A DNA stretch of 64,000 bases. It comes from Rotaria sordida. Its lineage: Eukaryota; Rotifera; Eurotatoria; Philodinida; Philodinidae. Position 1 is the first letter of the stretch. Every line of letters begins with the position of its first letter. Position numbers and translations under genes: made by a program. The stretch covers positions 1 through 64,000 of the forward strand of contig CAJNOL010001080.1 of the NCBI GenBank assembly GCA_905250125.1, in the 5' to 3' direction. This document shows, piece after piece, positions 1 to 13,202 of the stretch. The notes below the pieces were generated by a model, which worked only from the letters and a program-made list of their open reading frames with translations, did not search any database and was not told the origin of the DNA.

Positions 1-2684
1 AATTATGTCATTGTGACCAATGGTCTTGGAACGAATTGTCCTAGCACAGAATTTTCTTAACATTGAATTCTGAAATATTGCTTTGTTTGAAGTGAAAGAC
101 ATTTGAAATACTTGTATATTCATCTATTCTATCGAGTATGTCAATAAATCAAAGTGATTATCATTTCAACTTAATTAAATCTGGTCAATAAATTAACAAC
201 TTGAAAGTTATAACTATAGTTGATAGTTATAACTACGATTGAGAGTTATAACTCAGCCAGTTTTAACTCCCACAGTGACTAGAACGCTATGTTTTGTTTA
301 TCTTGTTGCTATTCGCTCGTTCTTTTTTTTCTATTTCATTTTTCTTAATTTAACATAATTATTATTATTGTAACTATTGATTCAACTGACAAATAAACCT
401 TTTTGTAAATATCGATTATATCCACAGCAGGTAACAAACTTGTTATTGTACATCTCGACAAACTAATAAATATCAATATTTTCCTTATTTCTAAAGTTAT
501 AACATGATCAATTCATGCATCATATTATGATAGTGACAAATCAATACAACGCTATTTGTGTAAAAAACCACAATCTATGCTATTTAGAACATTGACAAAC
601 ATATTCCACGAAATCTTTAAAATGCTATAGAATAGTCTAAGTCTTGTTGTTAATGCCGTCGTTCAGTATCTTTCATCATTGCTCGGGAAACTATGGAAAA
701 GGAGTCTGATGTTTGTCGTCCTTAGTTATTAGAGAAAACGTACTCATTAACCTTTGAACATTCTCGATTACTGAGACTCGAAATAAGATAAGGTGGAAGG
801 GAAAACTAGAAAACTTCGATTTAAAACTGATGCTTACTATTTTTCTTCGAAAAAAATATCTGTAGATTCTACAAAATAATCATTGGCGATATAGTATATG
901 TCATTAGTAACTTCAATACATACGGCTATATACATTTCTGTTACCTTCTAATTTCGAGTACGAATTTCAACTATAATAATGCTTAATACAACCAACTATT
1001 CAATAATATTTATATGAATTTCAATATTTCATGAAATGTGTACAAAAGAGAATTGTATAAATTATTCCGAATCAATTTTTATTCTATTTATCTTTTAATT
1101 CGATTATTTATTATACTATAAATATACATTTTTGGAAAAGTAAACATAAATTCCTTGCAAAGTAAATTCTATACAAAATGATAAAAAAAAGTAACGACAT
1201 GAAAATATCAATATAAAAATAGTAATGAACTAGCCAAAAACTTTATCGTGACTTAGAGGAAGTAATTTAAAAGTGACCAATGAATTTATGGGTAAAAATC
1301 ATCAACCACACTGACTCGATCGATTTGTCACATCATTCCGATCGGCTACGTTAAACAAAAATGAATGTCTCAAATATAAAATGATGTGCGAATTCTTGAA
1401 TTTCCAGCAGAACAATTCATATTTCTTGACTTGGGTAATTTTCAAGAAACGATTATCAAAAAAATTGCCTATTGAAACAAGATGCATTGATCTGCATAAA
1501 AGGAGTAGGATGATTTTGCAAATTATATATTAGCAGAATGTTTTTAAAGTTCACATGCACGTTCCCTCAATAGAAAATTGTGTACAAATCATTTTCATGT
1601 ATTTATATCGAAGAATCATTGATCATCAAATTTGCTTGATTTAAATTCATTAGATTACAATTTATAGAATGAACTAGCTGAAACTATAAGTTGAAATCAC
1701 ATAGTATCAAAAGTAACATTGATAGACAAAAAAATTTATATGCTATACTTGATTTCAGTGTACGATTATGCGTGACTCATAAAATAGAAAACCTAAGGCG
1801 AACTTTTTTTCTCACGTTCTTGACATGCACAGATTTCAAGATGTATCCCCCATAGTACATGACTTTCTCTTCATAGACAATTACGTTAAATGTTCACATG
1901 ATTTATATGTATATTTAAAATAATTCACATGTTGAACTTATGGAAATCATAGAAATGAACATACTTGAAACAATCAACCAGAATAAAATAATAAAACTTT
2001 TCTGTTCAAGATGAAGAAAAATGCTTCTTGTCATTGAGAATGTTTGAAGTCTATTTACTTATGTGCATTTTCTTTTCGATCGGCTTGTTACAGACTTCAT
2101 TATTTTAGCTGTAAATTTTTATACTTGACTGAATCATTTTGAATATAGAACTGAAGAAAATAGAATAAAAAGAGCGTGTAACATCTTATTAAAATTAATT
2201 TCACACATCACAAATATTGTTGTGACAGACAACCAGATCCAATAGCATATTACAATCTCCAGTTTACCAATGACAGCAGACTTTTATTATTAATCTGTGT
2301 AGCTTATAATATTTTTCATAAAGTAATCAAATTTAATTCTTATTCAAGATTATACAAAGTCCAAAAAAAAAAAAAAAAGAAAAACTTTTTTTTCATAATT
2401 ATGCACAAAGCAAAAGATTTTCTCTTAATAATAATAATAATAATAAAAAGTTAATGTTTATATATATTGAATTAAGCACGTAAGAACAAAACAATAATTA
2501 TGTTATTTTTTTTTTTTGTTTCACAAAAAGCAATCACAAGCATTGAAGAAAGAAACAACCACAAAGTATTTAACCTACATAAGTGAGATTTCAAATATAA
2601 TCAAACGAGAGCAAAAAAAAAAGAAGAAAAGAAAAGAAAAGAAATAGATATTTAGATAATTCTTTGTTTGATTATTTTTTTTAT
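1..2684. other. AT-rich intergenic DNA, no gene seen
   Basis: I see no convincing exon in this stretch. The short open frames are AT-rich and lack recognisable domains or splice context. It holds A/T homopolymers and an ATA/AAT microsatellite near 2430-2450. The last few hundred bases are probably the 3' flank of the minus-strand synaptophysin gene that ends at 2685. Confidence 0.6.
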
Positions 2685-3636
2685 TTAACCCATAGTACCG
2701 GGTACTCGAGTTTGTGGTTGTTGTTGTTGTTGTTGCATATTTGGACCAGATATATTTGTAAAATTATTTTGTTGTGGATATTGTTGAGCTGTTTGACTCT
2801 TGAAAAATTTTGTTTCCTTATAAACAAACCACATACTACCAAGCCAAAGTAAAAAATTTAAAAAACCAAATATTACCGATACTGTTATATTAGCATAAGT
2901 ACCAGCTAAGATAAAAAATAACATTCAAAGAAAAAACAAAAAAAAAATTTTGAAAATATCTTACATTCATTTTCTTCACATTTTGGATCAACAGCACACT
3001 CCGGTACAAGTGTATATACATAATTAAATGAAGTTTGTGATCGTATACTTGATACTCCTTGTGCCCATGCTGAACTACCAGCAATCCAAAAAATTGCCCA
3101 TATTATTATAAGAATAAAATCAATTATAGGAATACGTTCATCATAACGATATAAACGATCTGTTACAACATAAAGTACAAGAAATGCAAGTGATAATAAC
3201 ATTGATGTAACACCAGTAAAAACAAAAAATTCAGCTGATGGTTTAATGCCATTTGAAGATGATAATGGTTTTTGAGTTGCATTGAAATTTATATTAATTT
3301 GAGTATCTTGTAAATTATAAGGATAAGACCATGAAATACTAACTGCTTTATCATCCGAACCTTTTTTGATATATAAATAAGAACTACCATTACATGCCGT
3401 AGCAAAAGCAAATATAGCAAAAATGAATTGAAGCAGCCGAATAAGGCCGCGAGGTTCTAAAAACAAAAAAAGATGATTAATGATTTTATTAGTTTACTAT
3501 CAATTCTTGACTTATTTGAATATAAGTACTTTTAAATTTGCATGTTACAAATGAATTTTTAAAGATTTTTTAATTATTTGATAATAATATAAATAAATTT
3601 TAACTTACCTTTAAGTATTCCAAAATAAAATGCCAT
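2685..3636 (-). CDS. Synaptophysin/synaptoporin-family vesicle membrane protein
   Basis: Three exons are read on the minus strand: 3636-3609, 3456-2965 and 2905-2685. They join in phase with GT-AG introns to give 246 aa, and ATG 3636 starts MAFYFGILK directly before the conserved EPRGLIRLLQFIFAIFAFAT segment. Four membrane helices are visible: LLQFIFAIFAFATAC, a second starting at SAEFFVFTGVTSMLLSLAFL, a third around IIDFILIIIWAIFWIAGSSA, and a fourth at VIFGFLNFLLWLGSMWFVYK. This is the MARVEL layout of synaptophysins, with both ends cytosolic and two lumenal loops with cysteines. The C-terminal tail is glutamine-rich (QQQQQQP), where vertebrate members carry a tyrosine/glycine-rich tail. 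Known family members are cholesterol-binding proteins of synaptic and other small secretory vesicles. Family assignment is strong; synaptophysin versus synaptoporin or synaptogyrin orthology is not settled. Confidence 0.87.
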
Positions 3637-4655
3637 TATATTTATTACAGAAATGTTTGATTGTAAAGAATCTATTGAGGGAAAAAAAACACATATATAT
3701 CAAATTATTGATTAACTAAGCAGGAAAAAAAAAACATCTTTTTATGCGTCATTTATATAGGGAAGTTATTTTTATAGCTTTTTCTCTCTTCTTTTTTTTT
3801 TCTTGCTTCGACATGCACGTAAGTCGTTAGATCACAAGTAACATTTATTATCATAACAACACATATCTATTATAAGAGCCATGCAAACTTCTCTTTCTAT
3901 GTTATATACCTTCATATTGGTTGTATGTTGACGACAATAGTTATGCTATTTGATGTTCGAATGAATGAAACTTACTGATTATTCTGTTTGCTTCTTTCTC
4001 ATTTTTTTTTCTTCGTCTTCTATGACTCAATAATAATGCAGGTGTGTAAAAAGTAAGAAAAATTTCTCTTCAGTTCTCTCTTTATCAAATATTTGTTGAT
4101 AGTATTCGATAAAAAAAGCAGCCATAAGGAACAAGGCGAGAGTAGTAGTAGAAAAAAAAAAGTCTCAAAGAGAGAAATAAAAACAGCAATATGATGCTAT
4201 TGTTGCAGCGTAAACCTTTCATTTCAATTGAAGGAAAAAAAAAAAGAATAAAATATTGCTTAGAAAAAGGTAGATGAACAGAAAGAAAAAGCAAAAAGGT
4301 TTCATTTTCTATTTTTTTTTTGTATGACAGAAGTAAATTATAGTCTATACAACAACAATTTATAATAACGATTAAAAAGAAAGGATGTCTCAAAATATAT
4401 TCTTTTTTTTGTGAATAAAAAATAAAAATCTATTCTATGATTGGTCAATTAATAGATTTTTATAATATAGATGATATTGATATTTTTTTTTTTTCTTATG
4501 TCTTTCTTTATCAGAACAAAAGTGTTGTTTTGAATAAACGACTAGAAATTATAATAATTTCAATTGTGAATGACCTATTATATCATTTGATGATTTATCA
4601 ACCAATTATTAATAGGAATACAAACTATATATATATATATAAAGAATTCTTCTAA
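3637..4655. other. Intergenic region between divergent genes
   Basis: This is the stretch between the starts of the minus-strand synaptophysin gene and the plus-strand receptor gene, so it probably carries both promoters and 5' UTRs. It is AT-rich with T-tracts and a TA run at 4624-4640. No distinct motif can be assigned. A signal-peptide exon for the receptor, expected upstream of 4656, was looked for and not identified. Confidence 0.5.
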
Positions 4656-7600
4656 ATGAAAAACACAAAAGAAATTTTCAAAATGAAATGTCATTGTAAA
4701 TATTGTTTACCACGTTTTTTTTGTCAAACAGTAAATGAAAATGATTTTTGTTATTATCGATATTCAATAAAAACAAATGGTACTAATGATTTTGGATGTA
4801 TTCAAAATGATGTTGCTCGTTTTTTAGTATGTTTTTTTTTTGTTATTAAAAATTTAACAAAACAAAAACAAAAAAAGATAGAACAATTTTATTTAGTGTA
4901 ATACAACTGATGCAAATTATCGAACTGAATGTTGTTCTTCATTTTTTTGTAATATTAATTATCAATTATTAAATGAAACGAGTACATGTAAGTTATTCTA
5001 TTCCAAGGGAAAAGAAAACAAAGCTGTTAGTGCAATTTCTATTGAATTAGAACATGAAACATCATGTAGCGGCTGTTGTTAATCATTATTTATTTTGAGA
5101 TATATTTCTTTTCCAGAAATGCAATAAGAAAAATAGTTCATATACTAGAACCAGGCATTATTTATATACTAGCAAGAACCTGTGCATACTGCACGGCTGT
5201 TTCCTTCTTTAACGTATGACCTTAGACGTTTAACTTTTCATCCGGTAACAAACATACAGCTATTCGATATGATATATATAGATAGATAGCCCTACGGCCT
5301 TATATCCCTTGTAGTTCTTCTAACCGTATCTCCTTAATGCTTTACCCCTTACTCCTTTGAGGGCCTATCCATACCCCCATATAATAGTCCTTAAAGACCT
5401 CTGGGTATCTCATATAATAGCCCTTAACAACCTTTGAACATCCCCATATAACGACTGATGCAAAAGTCTTGGCACAAATGTCGAGACCTGTAGTATTTCA
5501 ACAGAAAGTGCTAGAGATCTAATTCTTTCACCATTAGATAGACCAAAATGTCTGCTTCCAAACTCACTTTTTGAAAAAAAGCTTTTGATGAAGTTAAGGT
5601 TTTCAAATTTTAATTTTTGAAAAACCACTAAAAACGACTTGTAACCATGCGAAATTAGGAAATGTTACGATAACACACCTTTATGTAAGTTTCACAGTTT
5701 TTCGCTGTGCTACAAAAATTTAGTAGCTCAGTAGCTACGATTCAAAAACAAAGCTTGGTTCAATCAAACATAGTCTGGCTGAGTTATAAGTGGATTTAAT
5801 TATGACGAAATTGGCGCCAAAGCGCTATTTTGTTCATTAGTAGTGTTTAGCTGATTTTCAGGAGATGAAAACGCCTATTCCCAGTTTTTCATATGGATTC
5901 TGAAAGGTCTTGAAAAACAGCATCTTTTGGACTAATTAAAAATTTTTGTCTTTCTAAAAATACCTAAATTGCGCACCAAAAACCCAACACTGCCGTGCTT
6001 TCGCTTAAAAGCCTGATTGCGGATTACCATGGATACGCACAACTTTCGGAGTGAGATTTTGAAAAACCCTACACTTCAGACTTGATTCCCTGGAAGTTTC
6101 AGCTCATTATCTATTAATTCGACAAGAATACTGTTGTTTTAAATTAAAAAAAAGCGCGAAAAAGGATCAAAAGTTACAAACCGTTTTTAGTGGTTTTTGA
6201 AATTTGAAAACGTTTACTTCATCAAAAACTTTTTGAAAAAAGTGGGTTTGAAAGCAGACACTTTGGTCTATCTAATGGTGAAAGAATTAGATCTCTAGCA
6301 CTTTCTGTTGAAATACTACAGGTCTCGACATTTGTGCCAAGACTTTTGCATCAGTCGTTAATAGTCCTTGAGGGCGTATGGGTATCCTAATATAGTAGCC
6401 CTTGGGCCTTCCGCTTGTAACCTTATTTGACCTTTGATCCGGCACAAACAGACACTGAACATTATATATATAGATGATCCGAATTTTTACGCCTATACTT
6501 CCACACTCCTTTTTGATCGTATTTTACAAAAGTGAATAGAAGATACTATGCCTTTTGGTTAGCGCATTGCCGGCGTAAGTTAGTACGATATGTTTCCTAC
6601 AGTTGACAAGCTTGAAAATTAATTACCAAACTATAGCTCTAGATAAAAGGTTAGTCTGACGTAGAATTTTTCTTGCACACACACATACTCGCTGTCTCTA
6701 GAAAGATGTATCACGAGAATAAACTGAAGCAGCAAATGTTTGCCACAAATATGCTAGTGGAAGAGTGATCCAAAGCAATAGCTTTAGTCGATAACTAGAT
6801 ACTTTTTGATGAACATTACATCTATTCAGTCTTGGCGACTTTCTGAAACTAGGAGTGGGCGACGAGCACTAAGATCGAAGCTAACAAAGAGAATCTCGAG
6901 TTATGCAGATGAGTAGAATAAAAGTTGTCATAGACTTAGAATTCTCCAATGGTTTCTTCAGGAAGATTTTAGAAGACAAAAAATGGGTTGAAATTTTTTT
7001 TTGCAGCAACTAGGAACAAATCTAGGTGCGTGTTTTTCTTTGAAACATATTGTTCATGAGACTTAGGAGAAGCAAAATTACAGGGAACTAAAATTTCTAT
7101 TTTTAAAATTAGCATCAACATCTACAATTAAATCAATATCAATCGAATCTAATACAACTAATTTATTGAGTACAATTATTATCATTGGTACTATTTTTGC
7201 TCTTATACTATTAGTAATTATTATTTATTATGTATATAAACGAAAGTAAGATAAATATATATTTATATATGATTATAAATAGAATTTTATTATTATTTTT
7301 AAAGATTTCAAATTTTTTGGTCAACATCATTTAAATCAACTAGTTTTATTAATGATAAAAATAATAGTCTTGAAAATCAATTTAAAAAAAAATCTTCATT
7401 TTTATTTCCTATTGATTATCATTTCGATACAATATCATGGAAATCAAATTCATTTGATAATCATAATCAAATTGTACCACTTGTAAATTTTTTTTTTTTT
7501 GAATTTAAAATAACAAAAAAAAAAAAGCCTATATATATATATATTCTTCTAGGAAACTCGTCGTGTAAATAAAGAAATAACATTTCTTGAACAATTAGGT

Positions 7601-8928
7601 CAAGGACGACATGCACGTGTTCGTCTTGGTCTTATAGGTCAACAATATCGAGCAATAAAAATGTATGAAACAAGATATCAAAATGAATTTGAACGTGAAC
7701 GTGCTATTTTTGAAACTGATCTTATTCAACATCCAAATATACTTGGTATAAATATAAAACAATAAAAATTTCCTTTTTATTTTTCGTATCTTATTTTTAA
7801 TAATTCATTGTTTTTTTTTTTCAAGCTTTTTTTGGTGCTGATTTTTTTGCTAAAAGTACTGAAACATGTTATATGTTAATATTTGAATATCATCCATATG
7901 GTACACTTTATGATGTTCTTAAAAAAATTCAAAATGAACAAGTTATAACTATTAAACAATTATTACAATATTCTATATCATTATGTGATGGTCTTGCATA
8001 TTTACATTCAATTAAGTATGGAACAAATGGTAAGAATAATAATAATAATATTATAATTATTCACCTATTAAAATAGAATAAGGATTAGAAAGAAAAAAAA
8101 TGAAAAGAATTTTTGTCTAAGGAAAATTGATATGAAATTATCATACTCCTTAGAAAAATATTTGAACTGAAACCGTATTCCTAATTTCAACAAAATTTTT
8201 TAGTTACTCTCAAGATGCGACATACTTTCCTATTTCTCAGATAATGATCTTATTATTAATCAAATCATATTTAGATATTTGTAAACCACAAATGGCACAT
8301 TGTGATATAAAAAGTTCAAATATATTAGTTAAACTTAATGGTGATTGTTGTTTATCAGATTTTAGTTTAGCTGTTCGATGTGATCCGTATGTATTTTTAA
8401 TATAATTAAAATAACAAGAACAAACAAAAAAAAAAATTTTTCTTTTTTTGTTTTTTTAGTCATACACAAACTATTCAAGGTGGTGGTATTGAACGTTTTT
8501 ATCATCGTGTTGGAACAAAACTTTATATGCCACCTGAATTACTTGATAAAAATAGTAAATTTAATTTTGATCGTATTAATGCATATCAACAAGGTGATAT
8601 ATATTCATTAGCACTTGTTCTTTGGGAAATAGGAAATTGTTATTGTTCATTAACACATATAAGACCTTATGAAAATCAATTACCAATTCATTTTAATCTT
8701 GATCATCTTATTCAACTTATTTCAATTGAACAAAAACGTCCAATATGTTGTATAAATACGTCAGATAAAGTAAAAAAAAAAAATATAAATGAAAAAAAAC
8801 AAATATTGATTTCATTTTAGATTCTTATATCATTTTTCAATTTACTTGATTTATATTGGTGTCAAGATCCATGTGCACGTCAATCGGCAGCTAATCTACA
8901 AGATCAACTTCGACAAATTATGTCCTAG
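4656..8928 (+). CDS. TGF-beta superfamily receptor Ser/Thr kinase, type I-like, divergent
   Basis: Nine exons join in phase: 4656-4826, 4897-4987, 7113-7245, 7305-7482, 7553-7745, 7826-8029, 8275-8386, 8460-8769, 8821-8928; 499 aa. Exons 1-2 encode a cysteine-rich three-finger ectodomain (CHCKYC start, ending [11 protein letters not shown]). Exon 3 holds the transmembrane helix (about residues 105-128). The kinase begins near residue 200: glycine loop GQGRHARV (207-214), Lys227 in AIK, then HCDIKSSN (332-339), DFS (352-354), and [13 protein letters not shown] followed by [17 protein letters not shown], which is the type I pattern. The GS box (TTSGSGSG) expected before a type I kinase is absent. 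HRD is HCD, DFG is DFS and APE is PPE, although Lys227, Asp334 and Asp352 remain. No signal peptide is visible, so a 5' exon may be missing. Intron 2 (2.1 kb) contains a foldback element. The family is sure; activity and exact subtype are not. Confidence 0.85.
5230..6480. repeat. Older repeat block hosting the foldback element
   Basis: Related short segments recur on both sides of the foldback at 5451-6358. The block near 5237-5288 (ATCCGGTAACAAACA followed by a TATATAGAT run) resembles 6431-6477 (ATCCGGCACAAACA followed by the same run). The motif ATATAATAGYCCTTA with a following GGGTAT recurs near 5370-5430 and 6358-6410. The foldback therefore appears to have inserted into an earlier degenerate repeat. 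Boundaries are approximate. Confidence 0.5.
5451..6358. mobile_element. Foldback/MITE-like element with about 190-bp inverted repeats
   Basis: The arm at 5451-5640 begins ACGACTGATGCAAAAGTCTT. It is matched in reverse complement by about 6170-6358, which ends in AAGACTTTTGCATCAGTCGT, with only scattered mismatches. TA dinucleotides flank both ends (5449-5450 and 6359-6360), compatible with a Tc1/mariner-type TA target duplication. No transposase frame is seen, so it would be non-autonomous. It sits in intron 2 of the TGF-beta receptor-like gene. Confidence 0.8.
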
Positions 8929-10373
8929 AAATATATCTTCCTAGTTTGATAATATTCAATATTTTTTTGTATTTGTATCAATTATTTGTTAGATATTATC
9001 TATATATATATATGAAATAAAATTTCCGTCAGATAAATAAATATATGTTGTAATTAAAATTGAAATTTCTTTTTTTTCTTTTGATGAGCAAAAAAGAACA
9101 ACAAAGGTAAAATCTTGTTTACAAAGAGCATGAATGTAAATGGATTTGGAGTAAGAATGCAACAAATTTGAGATTTATGATCAATGGCTTTGAAATTTAG
9201 TTTATATTTGGATTTTGAAAATAATTTGGCGATAGTTATCAAAACGTAAACTATTTATATTATTTTTATTCAAGACAAAATCTTATTGTACTGCTTTTCT
9301 AGGTTAATGTTACCTTATCTTATCAAGTCCTTTGAGATGTGAGTCATTTGAAATTAAATTCCAAGACTTAGGATTTGCTACACTTTGAGTCTGGAAAGTC
9401 TCGATGTGTGAGTATGAGATTCTTATTGCATCCACATCCTCATTTAATATTTGTTTATAAATTTTATAAAAAATATTTGTTACTTTAATTTATTTCTGTT
9501 CATCACAAAAAAAAAACAAATTTCAATTTTGTCTGGGCAAATTTTACTTTTGACTACAACGACAAAAAAAACACGATTTGTTTTTTTGTTAAATAATTGG
9601 TTTTTCTTTTCTATACATGAGATTATGTTAACATATCTATGTGTTTTGACATAAATATTCAATTATTCATACATTCATAAAAAATAAATATGAATATATA
9701 TATATCGATACTTCATATGATGATTATAAAATAATGCATTTCATATAAATGAGATTGTAACTTGAATAATAATGTATAACCTAAATCTTTTTTGCGATCG
9801 TTCAGTAACATGATGGTTATTGCAGAATGACTAAAGTTTACGTTTTTTTTAACTTATAATAGAGGGAAAAATGGATATGATCATTTATCGATATTATGTT
9901 GCCTCTATATATATATGTAAAGACACAATTGAATCCATATAAAGCGAATATTTATTTGTTGTTTTAACCTACAAAATTATTTCGCATCCATGATTTTGCT
10001 TATGTTTTTTTTTCTTTTTTTTTTCTTTCTTCATCAACTTTTTGTCATTACTTTTTTTTTTTTTTTGACATGTGTTGTCGAAAGAGTAAATGTTAAGATA
10101 CATTGCCTATTATATTAAAAAAGAAAAAATATATTTTTTTTTTCCTTCACATCTGTTGTTATTATGTCAGTGAGTGGTACGTAAGAAAAGAACGAATCGT
10201 TAAAGGAACAATTAAATGTTTTCCTTTGTAAATGAGTCAGTTATCATATCGCTCTTCGGCCTTGGCTACGATAATTACAAAACAGAGGGCTTTTCTCATC
10301 ATATCAAACAATTTCAATTGATGATTAATTAATTGAAAGATTTTCTTGTTTTTTTTTTTTTTTTTGTTTTCAG
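8929..10373. other. Intergenic region upstream of the nuclear receptor gene
   Basis: No exon could be supported. The stretch has A/T tracts and short TA runs near 9003 and 9699. The last bases before 10374 are a long T tract ending TTTTCAG immediately before the ATG. This looks like a splice acceptor, so the nuclear receptor probably has a 5' UTR intron or an upstream exon here. Confidence 0.5.
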
Positions 10374-12154
10374 ATGGATGAATATTCTTATCCTCTACCA
10401 AATCACATGCGTTCCACATTGAATTTTTCAAAATTTATTGAAGATTCTGTTGATGAATATTTAGAGGATCCTAATTTAAGTGTTTCAGATATGATTGAAA
10501 AAGTAAAACAAAAAATGTTTTATTATATTTTGTTTTTTTATCATTGTATTTTATTTCAGTACGATATTCTTTTAACGAATAATGATAAAATTAAAATGAA
10601 AAAAAATTTACGTTGTGTTGTATGTAATGGAAGAGCATTTGGATATAATTTTGATCAGATATCATGTGAAAGTTGTAAAGGTAAAATAAATAATTCGAAA
10701 TTTAAATTAAGAAATAAAATAATAATTTTATTTCATAGCTTTTTTTCGACGAAATGCGTTACGAGATATAGTAAATATTGTTTGTTTATTATTATTAAAT
10801 TTTTTTATATTATTTTTGTTTTTTTCTTCAGAGTGAATTACATTGTAGGTTTTCTGGCAATTGTAATATTACAGTAGAAAATCGACGACATTGTTCATAT
10901 TGTCGAATAAAAAAATGTTTCGCTCTTGGTAAGTAGAAAAGATTAACTTTCATCTGAGACACATATATACGTAAAGTGCTTTAAAGAACATGTCAAAGGT
11001 CACGTCAGTTAGAAAAAAATGACGTAATTGTTAGAAATAAAAAAAAACCTTTTGTGTTTAATTATACAAATAGATGAAAATTAGATTTTGTTTTTATATT
11101 TTGCTAATAATTTTTTTGTTTTTGTTCTATATAAAAATCTTATCTAACAAATTAAATCGATAGGGTACTTTTAATCATTCGAATAATCATAAAGATGTCT
11201 TATGATGAATATATATTCTTTTTTATATTAAGGTATGAGAAAAGAATCAATACGAACTGAAGAAGAAAAATTTATGAAACGTCTGCAATTAGATAAAAAT
11301 CGTCGTCATAAATATTCTCAAAAAACAATTGGAGTTGGTTTTTTTTTTGTTTCAAATAAATTCATATATATATATATATTTTTTTTTTCTTTATTTAGAT
11401 TCCAGCATTAATGACAATTGGAAATTCAAATATTCTAATGATATTAAATCCAATTGATCGAACACGTCTTAATAATATAACACATTGTTATGATCAATTT
11501 ACTGGTGAACCCAGTTCAATAACATATCATCCACCATCAAATGCTCTTTTCTTACGTCTTGATGAATTTTTTAATCGTAAAAAACAAATTTTTGTTTATT
11601 TAATATCATATTTTAAACATTTACCAGAATTACAAACTTTAAATGTTGATGATCAAGTTTTATTAATTAAACAAAATATTCGTCTTTTAATACCATTAAA
11701 TTATGCTATGCTGAAAACACCTGTAAATTCAAAATTTCGTGGTGCACGTATTCAAACAATTGGTTGTATTAATAATATTAATTTACATGAAATATATTTA
11801 TCATTATCAAATTCTTTTGTTGAATTTGTTAGATATGATCCAATTATGATTAAATTATTAATTATTATTCTATTTTTTACAACTAATCCTTTAACAACAA
11901 GATCTATATATGATCAAGGAGAATATAAACAATTAAATAATATAAAACAGATTCAATCATCATATATTGAATTATTATGGTTATATATGATTGAAAAATA
12001 TGGTGAACAAAATGCAGTACATTTATTTACAAAAATGATCACGAAATATTTATATCTTCAACTTATGATTGATAGTATGGATTCAATTGTACGAGTAAAT
12101 AATGATATACATAATATTGATTCATTGATGCAATCATTTTTACAATTAACATGA
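10374..12154 (+). CDS. Nuclear receptor, HR96/NR1J-like DNA-binding domain
   Basis: Six exons join in phase: 10374-10502, 10560-10680, 10739-10770, 10832-10928, 11233-11333, 11399-12154; 411 aa. The DNA-binding domain runs from about residue 62 to 128. Its first zinc finger is CVVC...CESC with P-box CESCKAFFRRNAL, and its second is CRFSGNCNITVENRRHCSYC followed by RIKKCFALGM. The ESCKA P-box, GYNF and CNIT...RRHC pattern is that of the HR96/DAF-12/NHR-8 group. Exon 6 encodes the ligand-binding domain (LPELQTLNVDDQVLLIKQNI is the helix 3-5 signature). The last segment (SLMQSFLQLT) has no glutamate in the place of the AF-2 core, so classical coactivator-dependent activation may be weakened (inference). 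The donor of intron 5 (GTTGGT) is weak. The start ATG lies right after a T-rich AG, so an upstream exon is possible. Confidence 0.87.
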
Positions 12155-13202
12155 AAAAAAAAAAACCAAAAGAAAGTGAAAAATAATCTTTTATGAGTTA
12201 AACCTCATTTATAATATAGATTTTCTTTTTCTCTTGACTTTTTATTTTATTCGGTTAATAAGAAATTTTGTTCATTAAAACTCGTTTTCTTTCACTTTCT
12301 CAAGGAATAGGTTTCTATTATTTTGAGATAATAGAAATAATTATGACAATAATGTCATATTGCTCTTGTTTTGTTTTAAAATACAATTTGTTCTTGTATT
12401 ATTATTTTTTTTTTTTGCATTTTAAAGCATGAAATGAAGCAAATAAACAGACATTGCACACAATTATTTTGGTTGAATACTATTCATAATATCGATCCAT
12501 AAATATCTTTTTTTTTCTTTTGTTTCAAAATGTCCGGAATTAGTTATAAACTCGTTCGAACTATTTTGAATTAATATGCAAGTTGAGTCATTTAATAACA
12601 ATAGCATGACAAAGAAAAAAGTCATTATATAGAAGAATTAAAATGACAGAATCATTAAATATAATATTTTCAAGACAGGTGATATAAGTTTAAAAGAGAT
12701 AACTCATTGTAGGAAAAAAAAATGAATATTTGTTTGGAATTTTGTCAATGAAGAACTTTATATCTTTATCTAACAATTCGAAAAGATACAGAAATATTTC
12801 ACAAGTGAACATTTTCAATTAAAGACAATAATCTTTTCTATTTTCCAAAAATGAGTTTTAAATAAAAAAAAATATTATCTTCAAGAGTTTCATATTGAAA
12901 TGTTGATTTATAGTAGCAGACATAAGTTTAAAACAATTGTATTTTTAAGTTTTCTTCTCTATGATAATAACTAGCAAAAATTTGTGTAACTGAAAGGATT
13001 CTCTATTCGTATTGGTAGACCTGAAGACTTTAACAAAACTGCTTTGATAAGGATCTGTGAAAAACCCAAACCAACTTTCTTGCTTGCATTTGAAGTTTTT
13101 TGGGAAAATATTTTATCTGATAGAGCAAGAAGAGAAATCTCCATGACTTTTCTTCATTATTAGTGGCATACACAAAGTTGAAAACATGTTTTTCTTTAAT
13201 AA
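12155..13202. other. Intergenic, no gene seen
   Basis: AT-rich DNA downstream of the nuclear receptor gene. I see no exon or recognisable repeat unit here apart from T and A tracts. Confidence 0.5.

Noticed and set aside
2664..2852. Plus-strand frame overlapping the synaptophysin last exon
   Set aside because: Antisense shadow of the glutamine-codon tract.
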